Shown: positions 1 through 5,699 of the stretch, in pieces
Position numbering within the stretch: position 1 is the stretch's first letter
Layout of the letters: every line of letters starts with the position of its first letter
Source of the DNA: Chloroflexota bacterium
GTDB lineage: Bacteria; Chloroflexota; Dehalococcoidia; SAR202; UBA11138
Assembly (NCBI GenBank): GCA_022566975.1
Contig: JADFHV010000132.1
Coordinates: 1 to 6,262 of the forward strand
DNA length: 6,262 nt
Direction: 5' to 3'
Position numbers and translations under genes: made by a program
The notes under the pieces: generated by a model
Told to the model about the DNA's origin: nothing
Database searches by the model: none
The model's input: the letters and a program-made list of their open reading frames with translations, nothing else

Positions 1-2
1 AG

Positions 3-347
3 CAGTCGCTCTCGCAGATCCTCGAGACCGGCTGGGAGTCGTTTCCCGGCGTTCCCCTGGCGCTGATCGCCGTGTGCACGATCTCGACGACGCTCATTGC
101 GATAGTCGGAGACGCCAGGCTCTGGGTGATAAGCATATCGGGCCGGACCCGGCCTGTAGTCGCAGTCGTGTTTGGGATCGTCACGCTCTTCTCCGCAACG
201 TGGCTGTGGCTGGGGTACCGGTCGCCCGAGTCGGAGGACATCAGCACGGCAGTTGCGCCGGCGACCGGGGCGATGCTGGCGGCCGTGGGCGCCATCGTCC
301 TTATCGGAACGGGCCTATGGATGTACCAGACTCTCCGCTCGCGATAA
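3..347 (+). CDS. C-terminal part of a small multi-pass membrane protein, function unknown (5'-partial)
   Basis: I do not recognise a family. The frame is open from the left edge to a TAA at 345-347, so the true start probably lies outside the window; a GTG at 72 is only a possible internal start. The visible 114 codons hold about three hydrophobic stretches. One runs from about codon 15 to 33 (LALIAVCTISTTLIAIVG core), one is centred on VVFGIVTLFSATWLWLGY, and one on GAMLAAVGAIVLIGTGLWMY. A short acidic loop (SPESEDIS) separates the last two. The protein ends in a basic tail, TLRSR, which suggests a cytoplasmic C-terminus by the positive-inside rule. There is no FtsX signature, ATP-binding motif or catalytic motif. 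It has the same orientation as the permease genes, but 246 bases and a hairpin separate them, so cotranscription is uncertain. The membrane character is clear; the role is not. Confidence 0.6.
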   Translation, partial: QSLSQILETGWESFPGVPLALIAVCTISTTLIAIVGDARLWVISISGRTRPVVAVVFGIVTLFSATWLWLGYRSPESEDISTAVAPATGAMLAAVGAIVLIGTGLWMYQTLRSR

Positions 348-359
348 TCCCTCGGGCCC

Positions 360-378
360 CGGAGTCTGGTAGACTCCG
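360..378 (+). terminator. Short hairpin after the first gene, possible terminator-like structure
   Basis: GGAGTCT (361-367) and AGACTCC (371-377) form a perfect 7-bp inverted repeat around a GGT loop. A C-G pair at 360/378 extends it to 8 bp. It lies 12 bases after the stop codon of the upstream membrane-protein gene, where a terminator would be expected. No T-tract follows (the next bases are TCTCGGCG), so it does not meet the usual rule for an intrinsic terminator. It could instead be a 3'-end stabilising hairpin or chance. Confidence 0.3.
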
Positions 379-581
379 TCTCGGCGGGTGGCAACTCAAA
401 GAGCAATCCATCACCCTCGACTAATGCCAAAGGACTAGTGCTACGGCGTCGCGTAATCCCGCTAACCGGCGATTGTATGCGGAGCGCATCCGGGAGACAA
501 TATCAGCGTGGACTGGGCGAGCGAGGCAACAGTGACGGCCCGGCGCCGGTCCACCGAAGGCTTCAAGAGCGGCTCAGCGAC

Positions 582-587
582 AGGAGG
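582..587 (+). promoter_or_regulatory. Strong Shine-Dalgarno (AGGAGG) deciding the start at 594
   Basis: AGGAGG at 582-587 lies 6 bases before the ATG at 594. This near-ideal spacing favours 594 as the start of the first FtsX-like gene. The frame is open further upstream to a GTG at 438, but that codon has only a poorly spaced AAAGGA (429-434, 3 bases away). The intervening 52 residues are Arg-rich and resemble no domain I know. Confidence 0.7.
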
Positions 588-593
588 AGCGAG

Positions 594-1955
594 ATGTACA
601 GGATGTTTCTGATAGGCCTGCTGACGATAGGCCTGCTGTCCACCGGCGGACTGGCCGGACCCGCCGGCGATTGCGCCCAGCAGACTGCGGGCGCGCCAGC
701 GGACTTCGGCGTCACGGCTTCCCAATACCTTCTTGAGCGAGGGCATGGCCGGCACGCCGATTTCGCCGAGCGCCCTGCTGGCGGCTTCGCGGGTGTGGTA
801 TTGTTCGGCACCCAGTTCGCCGATGCGGAGACCGTCACGGGAGGATGGCACATCGACGCCCGCGTGAACCCAAGGACTCCCATCGAGGACGTACGGCGCA
901 ACATTGACGAGGAGCCCGACCTGCGGATAGACGACTTCGAGGCCATCGGCGGTTACACCTGGGTGCGCCTGCAGGTTCGGCAGGTGGATGCGAAAAGCCA
1001 AGAGTGGAAGGAGACCCGCCCCTGGAGAGATCCCCTGGTTCGGGCCGCCAGCGACGAGTTCCTGAAGGCTTCCCAATACAAGTTCAAGCTGATCGCCGAA
1101 GGCTACGGGAGTACCCCTGAAGAGGTGTGGCAGGCCGTGATGAGCGACCCCAGCCTGGCAGTGGTGGGTGGCAACATGGTCTCTAACAGCGAGGGCTCCG
1201 ATTCGCAGGACGGGGGCCAGTGGCTCGAGGAGCCTTTTTACAAGGATGAGAAGATGTCCGCTGTAGACATCGAGGTCCGAGAGCCACGTACCGGCGCCGT
1301 GGTCCAGCTCAAGGTTATCGGGGTGCTGGACCGGATTCACGAGAACTCCGGGTCGATGATTGTGTCCAAGTCTATCCTGGATGATGCGATTCCATTCCCG
1401 GTGCCCATCACCAACTACCGGTTCAGGGTGGCCGATGGCGTGGACGCGAAAGAGGTAGCCAGGAGCATGGAGGCATCCTTCCTGGAGCATGGCATGGATA
1501 CCGAGGTCCTTGAAGAGGAGCTGGAGAAGGAGGCGGCCGCCGCCAAGACCTTCTTCCGTCTTTTCATCGGCTTCATGGCCCTGGGCCTGCTGGTGGGCGT
1601 GGCCGCTCTCGGCGTGGTCAGCACCAGGGCGGTGGTGGAGCGGCGCCAGCAGATAGGCGTCCTGCGGGCCATAGGCTACCGCCGTCGCATGATCCAGCTG
1701 AGCTTCCTGCTGGAGTCCTCCTTCATCGCCCTGCTGGGCATCCTCATCGGAACGACCCTGGGCATCGTCCTGGGCTGGCAGGCGTACAACGACATCAAGG
1801 AGGATGAGGGCATCGACACCATCCGGTTTAGCATTCCCTGGATCCAGATCGGCGTCATTCTGGCCTTGACCTACGCGGCCTCACTGCTGGCGACTTTCCT
1901 CCCTGCTCGGCAAGCCTCTCGGGTTTACCCAGCCGAAGCGCTGCGCTACGAGTAG
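594..1955 (+). CDS. Truncated, chimeric FtsX/MacB-type ABC transporter permease paralogue
   Basis: The ATG at 594 gives 453 residues. Residues 1-24 form a signal-peptide or membrane-anchor-like segment (MYRMFLIGLLTIGLLSTGG). Residues 25-76 resemble nothing in this frame; their antisense strand reads as a HEAT repeat. From about residue 77 to the end, the protein aligns nearly throughout with residues 790-1162 of the next gene. This part holds a periplasmic MacB_PCD-like domain (77-318) and a C-terminal FtsX domain with three membrane segments (about 323-344, 373-395 and 412-434). Between the first two segments is the conserved cytoplasmic stretch TRAVVERRQQIGVLRAIGY. Usual family members have a membrane helix anchoring the ectodomain at its N-terminus. 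Here that helix and any first module are missing, and the signal-like segment may substitute for it. Known relatives are moved by a separate LolD/MacB-type ATPase to transport lipids, peptides or lipoproteins; the substrate here is unknown. It is either a half-size partner of the downstream gene or a decaying duplicate. Confidence 0.75.
   Translation: MYRMFLIGLLTIGLLSTGGLAGPAGDCAQQTAGAPADFGVTASQYLLERGHGRHADFAERPAGGFAGVVLFGTQFADAETVTGGWHIDARVNPRTPIEDVRRNIDEEPDLRIDDFEAIGGYTWVRLQVRQVDAKSQEWKETRPWRDPLVRAASDEFLKASQYKFKLIAEGYGSTPEEVWQAVMSDPSLAVVGGNMVSNSEGSDSQDGGQWLEEPFYKDEKMSAVDIEVREPRTGAVVQLKVIGVLDRIHENSGSMIVSKSILDDAIPFPVPITNYRFRVADGVDAKEVARSMEASFLEHGMDTEVLEEELEKEAAAAKTFFRLFIGFMALGLLVGVAALGVVSTRAVVERRQQIGVLRAIGYRRRMIQLSFLLESSFIALLGILIGTTLGIVLGWQAYNDIKEDEGIDTIRFSIPWIQIGVILALTYAASLLATFLPARQASRVYPAEALRYE
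611..638 (+). repeat. Perfect 13-bp tandem direct repeat inside the signal-like segment
   Basis: GATAGGCCTGCTG occurs at 611-623 and again at 626-638, a period of 15 bases. The period is a whole number of codons and encodes two consecutive IGLL units (IGLLT, IGLLS), making the hydrophobic core of the N-terminal segment. A slippage duplication that lengthened the hydrophobic stretch by five residues explains it simply. Confidence 0.85.
660..824 (-). pseudogene. Isolated HEAT-repeat remnant, antisense to the 5' part of the truncated permease gene
   Basis: Read on the minus strand, this stretch encodes about 50 residues with a classic bacterial HEAT-repeat pattern: LGAEQYHTREAASRALGEIG, then VPAMPSLKKVLGSRDAE, then VRWRARSLLGAI. 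The layout matches a repeat I know from planctomycete and related proteins: LG..x(F/Y).TREAA..L..IG, followed by AxPxL+KAL.S.D.EVR.RA..LL. Such domains mediate protein-protein contacts in larger extracytoplasmic or cytoplasmic proteins. Here no start, stop or neighbouring HEAT units are present. On one side the frame continues into low-complexity residues (QQAYRQQAYQ), the antisense of the tandem repeat. On the other it continues into the antisense of permease homology from about 822. It is therefore a gene fragment, not a gene. The identification rests on pattern recognition, without a database search. Confidence 0.65.
822..1955 (+). repeat. Copy 1 of the duplicated FtsX C-terminal module
   Basis: The encoded protein aligns with the product of 4368-5489 from DAETVTGGW (against DLDTVLGEW) to the shared last residues YPAEALRYE. 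Most positions are identical by eye. The TRAVVERRQQ to SSFIAL stretch is identical apart from one Ile/Val exchange. Many codons differ at the third position, so the duplication is not recent. Copy 1 has a few extra residues near KETRPWRDPL and a different loop in the mid-ectodomain (SEGSDSQDGGQW). Confidence 0.9.
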
Positions 1956-2000
1956 CCCTGAAGTCTCCGGGTAACCCCCGCACCGGCACAAAGGACATCG

Positions 2001-5000
2001 ATGGAAGAGCTGTTCGGCCTCTCCACGACCTACATCATGATGGTCCTGGCGGCCGTCTTCCTGGCGACCATGGGGGTGGTGGCCGTGCTGGCGGCCCGCA
2101 ACCGCATCATGGTGAAGCTGGGCCTCCGCAATATACCTCGCCGTAAGGGACAGACGGTGCTGATTGTCGTGGGTGTGATGCTCAGCACGGTCATCGCCTC
2201 CGCCGCTCTGGGCACGGGCGACACCATCAGCTTCTCCATCCGCAAGGCGACGCTGGACGGTCTGCGAGCCATAGACGAGATCGTGATCTACGCCCGCGCC
2301 GACGCGGAAGACAGCTTCGGTACCAGGTCGTACATACCCTACGAACGCTTCGAGCGGATGCGGCTCGAGGTGGCCGGTCTACCCATCGACGGTCTCGCCC
2401 CTCAGCTGGCCGAGACGGCGCCGACGCTCAACTCCAGGACCTCCCTGAGCGAAGGCCAGATGAGGGTCGTCGGCATCGAGCCGACCCTTGTGGCCGGTTT
2501 TGAGCCGTTCACCCTGATCGGCGGGGGCGAGGTCCGCCTGGAGGACCTGAGGGACGGCGAGGCGTACATCAACAAGAGGGCGGCCAAAGAGCTGGAGGCC
2601 ATCGTCGGGGACGAGCTCCGTGTCGTGCTGGACGGAGGCTCCGAGAGCTTCACGGTCAGGGGGATAGTGGAGCGCGGCGGGCTTGCCGGCGGCGATTCTA
2701 CGCTGATCCTGCCCCTGGACGTCGCTCAGCGGATGTTTGACCGCGATGGCCAGATCAACCTGGTGGTCGTGTCCAATGAGGGTGGCATCCGGTCCGGAGT
2801 GGAGGTGAGCGATGAGGTCACGGAAGCGCTGCGCGTGCTCTTCAGCGACCGGGAGGTTGTCGCGCAGATCCAGGCCCTGTTGGACAACGAGGCGGTTCTT
2901 GGCGCCCTCGAGGAGAAGGAGGAGGAGGGTGCCTTCTCGGACTCCCTGCGCGACGACATCGCCAGTCTCCGCAGAGAGCTGGGCCGCCCAGAGACTAGCG
3001 ACCGGCTTGTTAGCCTCCTGGGAGAGGACCTCGTAGTTGAGCAGATATTCGACATCCTCGAGGGGGAAGAGCTAGCGGAGATTGAGCGCGAGGCGGTCGA
3101 CCTGTTCGAAGAGCGGGCCGAGTTCCGGGTCTTCGACGTCAAGCACGACTTCCTCGAGCAGGCGGACGACGCGGGCTCCGAGACCACGTCGTTTTTCCTG
3201 ATCATGAGCATGTTCTCCATCATGGTCGGGGTCCTGCTGATCTTCCTCATATTCGTGATGCTTGCGGCCGCTCGGAAACCGGAGATGGGGATGGCCAGGG
3301 CGGTGGGGGCCAAGCGTCGTCACCTTGTGCAGATGTTCGTCTTTGAAGGGACCGCGTACTCGGTGGTTGCCGCAGCCGTTGGGGTGGGGCTGGGGCTCGG
3401 AGTGAGCGCCGTGGTCGTGAACGCCGCGAACCGGTTCATCCAGGTATTCGACTCCGATTTCTCGCTGGCGACACATTTCGAGCCGCGCAGCGCGGTCATC
3501 GCCTATTGCCTGGGTATGGCCGTGACGTTTGGCACCATCGCCTTCTCCTCCTACCGGGTCAGCCGTCTGAACATTATCGTCGCAATCCGCGGCTTGCCAG
3601 AGGCGCTGCTGCCGGCCACCGAGCCCTCGTTCTCGACCAGGCTGGGTAGGGTCCTCAGGGCTGTCGTAAGACCGGCAATCTTTGCGGCGCGGGGGATAAG
3701 GTGCCTCGTGCGGGTCAGAGTGCGCAGTTTCTTTGGCAACGCGGCCCTCGCGGCCCTTTGGGTAGTCGCCTTCCCAATATGGATTGGAGACGTGTTGATT
3801 GGACTGGCCCGCTTCGCCTGGCCATATCTACTCCGAGGATGGCTCACGTTCCTGTTGGGTCTGCTGCTGAGTGTCTTGGTCGCCATCGACATCGCACCTG
3901 AGCGCGTATCGGTCTTCGGCGCCGGCGCGTCGCTGATGATCCTGGGATTTGGGCTCATGCTCCGCACGGCGCTGACGCGGACGTCCCTGCGGACGGAGGT
4001 GCGCGACCGTATCGCCTTCACTGTGTTGGGTATAGGCATGCTCGTCTTCTGGGCGCTCCCTCCGGGTACGTTCAAGACCGTCGCCGGAGAGCTCCAGGGC
4101 GACTTCGACGTCATGTTCGTCTCCGGGATCTTCATGGTGGCGGCCGCGGTCTGGACGGTCATGTACAACGCGGACCTCCTGGTGAAGGCCCTCAGCGTCT
4201 CGACCGCGCGGATAGGCAAGCTTCGTCCCGTTATCGTGACCGCGGTCGCCTATCCGATGAGCGCCAAGTTTCGTACCGGCCTGACCCTGGCGATGTTCTC
4301 CCTTGTCGTCTTCACCCTGGTGGTCATGTCGGTGCTCACGGAGGGTTTCAGCGCGTCGATAACCGACGACCTGGACACCGTTCTCGGTGAATGGGACATC
4401 GAGGCTAGCGTGAACTCTAATGCGCCTATCGGCGACATTCGGCAGGCCATAGCCGAAGAGCCCAAGCTCAGAATCGAGGACTTCGAGGCCATCGGCGGCC
4501 TCACGCGGGCTAACGTCAGAGTCCGTGAGCTGGACGGAGAGGACCCTGAGTGGCGCCACTACCGCGTCCGGGCGGTGGACGACGAGTTCCTGGACGCCGC
4601 GCGCTACGAGCTAAAGCTGATCGCAGAGGGCTACGGCACGACTCCCGAGGGGGTGTGGAAGGCCCTCAAGGAGGACCCGACCCTCACGGTGATCGAGGGG
4701 ATCGCGCTGCGGTCGAAAAGAGAGACGGACGATTTCCGGCCTCTGGACTTCGACTCGCTCCACTACGACGACGAGTCGATGACCCCTGTGCAGATAGAGG
4801 TCCGAGAGCCTCGGACCGGCGTCATAATCCCACTTACCGTGATCGGCGTGCTGGACAGGAAGCACGAGAGCATCAACGAGAACGCTGGGATGATCGTCTC
4901 CAAGTCGGCCATCGATGACGCCGTCCCGTTCCCCGTGCCCATCACGGGCTACCTGTTCAGGGTAGCCGAGGGGGCGGACGTGGCGCAGATCGCCAAAGAC

Positions 5001-5489
5001 CTCGAGACCACTTTTATCGTGCACGGTATGGAGGCCGAGGTCCTGGACGAGCTGTGGGCCGAGGCGGTGGCCGCCTTCAGGGGCTTCATCAACATATTCA
5101 TCGGGTTCATGGCGCTGGGCCTGGTCGTGGGTATCGCCGCCCTTGGCGTCATCAGCACCAGGGCGGTGGTCGAGCGCCGCCAGCAGATCGGCGTGCTGCG
5201 CGCAATCGGCTACCGGCGGCGCATGGTCCAGCTCAGCTTCCTGTTGGAGTCGTCGTTCATCGCGCTGTTCGGTACGGCCATCGGGGTGATACTCGGTCTG
5301 GTGCTGTCCTATAACGCGATCATCGATATCCGTGCGCAAGAGGGCAATGACAACCTCAGGTATATAATTCCCTGGGCGCAGCTCGCGGTAATCACGGCCG
5401 TTACCTACGCGTTCTCGCTCCTTGCGACCTTCCTCCCCGCGCGTCAGGCCTCCCGGATCTATCCCGCCGAAGCGCTACGCTACGAGTAG
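2001..5489 (+). CDS. Two-module FtsX/MacB-type ABC transporter permease (1162 aa)
   Basis: This is an integral membrane permease subunit that would couple an external ABC ATPase to movement of a lipid, lipoprotein or hydrophobic compound across or out of the cytoplasmic membrane; the substrate cannot be read. Module 1 has helices at about 10-32 and 52-73, an ectodomain at 74-396 and an FtsX domain with helices at about 397-424, 451-475 and 497-516. A linker (about 520-757) is basic at first and then carries roughly five more hydrophobic segments. Module 2 has a helix at about 758-779, an ectodomain at 780-1028 and three helices at about 1029-1050, 1080-1105 and 1121-1143. Both modules carry the cytoplasmic signature between FtsX helices 1 and 2: KPEMGMARAVGAKRR in module 1 and RRQQIGVLRAIGYRRR in module 2. 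The first ectodomain is larger because of an acidic, helix-rich insertion (about 265-395). The start is supported by AAAGGA 5 bases upstream. The gene lies 45 bases after its truncated paralogue, so an operon is likely. No frameshift or missing segment is seen. No nucleotide-binding domain is fused to it. Confidence 0.9.
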   Translation: MEELFGLSTTYIMMVLAAVFLATMGVVAVLAARNRIMVKLGLRNIPRRKGQTVLIVVGVMLSTVIASAALGTGDTISFSIRKATLDGLRAIDEIVIYARADAEDSFGTRSYIPYERFERMRLEVAGLPIDGLAPQLAETAPTLNSRTSLSEGQMRVVGIEPTLVAGFEPFTLIGGGEVRLEDLRDGEAYINKRAAKELEAIVGDELRVVLDGGSESFTVRGIVERGGLAGGDSTLILPLDVAQRMFDRDGQINLVVVSNEGGIRSGVEVSDEVTEALRVLFSDREVVAQIQALLDNEAVLGALEEKEEEGAFSDSLRDDIASLRRELGRPETSDRLVSLLGEDLVVEQIFDILEGEELAEIEREAVDLFEERAEFRVFDVKHDFLEQADDAGSETTSFFLIMSMFSIMVGVLLIFLIFVMLAAARKPEMGMARAVGAKRRHLVQMFVFEGTAYSVVAAAVGVGLGLGVSAVVVNAANRFIQVFDSDFSLATHFEPRSAVIAYCLGMAVTFGTIAFSSYRVSRLNIIVAIRGLPEALLPATEPSFSTRLGRVLRAVVRPAIFAARGIRCLVRVRVRSFFGNAALAALWVVAFPIWIGDVLIGLARFAWPYLLRGWLTFLLGLLLSVLVAIDIAPERVSVFGAGASLMILGFGLMLRTALTRTSLRTEVRDRIAFTVLGIGMLVFWALPPGTFKTVAGELQGDFDVMFVSGIFMVAAAVWTVMYNADLLVKALSVSTARIGKLRPVIVTAVAYPMSAKFRTGLTLAMFSLVVFTLVVMSVLTEGFSASITDDLDTVLGEWDIEASVNSNAPIGDIRQAIAEEPKLRIEDFEAIGGLTRANVRVRELDGEDPEWRHYRVRAVDDEFLDAARYELKLIAEGYGTTPEGVWKALKEDPTLTVIEGIALRSKRETDDFRPLDFDSLHYDDESMTPVQIEVREPRTGVIIPLTVIGVLDRKHESINENAGMIVSKSAIDDAVPFPVPITGYLFRVAEGADVAQIAKDLETTFIVHGMEAEVLDELWAEAVAAFRGFINIFIGFMALGLVVGIAALGVISTRAVVERRQQIGVLRAIGYRRRMVQLSFLLESSFIALFGTAIGVILGLVLSYNAIIDIRAQEGNDNLRYIIPWAQLAVITAVTYAFSLLATFLPARQASRIYPAEALRYE
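4368..5489 (+). repeat. Copy 2 of the duplicated FtsX C-terminal module
   Basis: This is the counterpart of 822-1955, encoding residues 790-1162 of the large permease. Here the module is preceded by its proper membrane helix (758-779, core AMFSLVVFTLVVMSVL), which copy 1 lacks. This makes copy 2 the likelier source and copy 1 the truncated derivative. Confidence 0.9.
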
Positions 5490-5494
5490 CCGCC

Positions 5495-5699
5495 CGTCTC
5501 CCGCGTGCGCAACACGTAGCCGAAGTCGTCATTCCGAGGAGCCCACACCAATCCACGAGTCCTGGACAGGTTCGGGGCGACGAGGAACCTGGTGGGGCGG
5601 GGCGATGACCAGGTCGCGCACGCCGTGCCCGCCCCTACGTGGAGGGAGATGCTGTCGTCGCCGAGCCCCCGGACGAGGGCAGGGTTCAAACCTGCCCTC
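5495..5699. repeat. Structured, palindrome-rich intergenic repeat-like element between convergent genes
   Basis: This stretch is dense with inverted repeats. There is a perfect 9-bp stem, GAGGGCAGG (5675-5683) with CCTGCCCTC (5691-5699), around a 7-base loop. There is also an 8-bp stem, GGGGCGGG (5594-5601) with CCCGCCCC (5628-5635), and a 7-bp stem, CAGGTTC (5567-5573) with GAACCTG (5585-5591). Its translations in every frame are Arg/Pro-rich and unlike protein domains. The text style (GTCATTCCGAGGAGCC at one end, CGTGCCCGCCCCTACG in the middle) resembles small dispersed repeats common between genes in many environmental bacterial genomes. There is no transposase, so a non-autonomous or REP-like element fits. 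The left boundary is uncertain. The right boundary is taken as the end of the last palindrome, where FG-GAP coding begins. Only one copy is in the window, so its repeated nature is inferred. Confidence 0.5.

Noticed and set aside
438..593. Upstream extension of the first FtsX-like gene to a GTG at 438
   Set aside because: The 52 extra residues are Arg-rich and featureless, the ribosome binding site is too close, and a much better site with an ATG exists at 594.
348..593. Search for a promoter, small RNA or small gene between the first two genes
   Set aside because: Apart from the hairpin at 360-378 and the ribosome binding site, no clear -35/-10 pair or conserved RNA fold could be supported.
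643..667. CCGGCGG / CCGCCGG inverted repeat near the start of the HEAT remnant, considered as an inversion site
   Set aside because: Seven GC-only base pairs arise easily in this composition, and no matching copy lies at the other end of the remnant near 820.
462..1490. Long minus-strand open frame (342 codons) across the truncated permease gene
   Set aside because: Only 660-824 carries a recognisable domain. The rest is the antisense of strong permease homology and low-complexity sequence, so the whole frame is not a gene.
2726..5339. Several long minus-strand open frames under the large permease (for example 2726-3313, 3551-4219, 3828-4559, 4611-5339)
   Set aside because: Their products are Ser/Arg/His-rich antisense of conserved membrane and ectodomain codons. 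Long shadow frames are expected in GC-rich coding DNA.
5684..5692. GTTCAAACC resembling a tRNA T-loop
   Set aside because: It lies in the loop and stem of the 9-bp palindrome. No acceptor, D or anticodon arms can be drawn around it.
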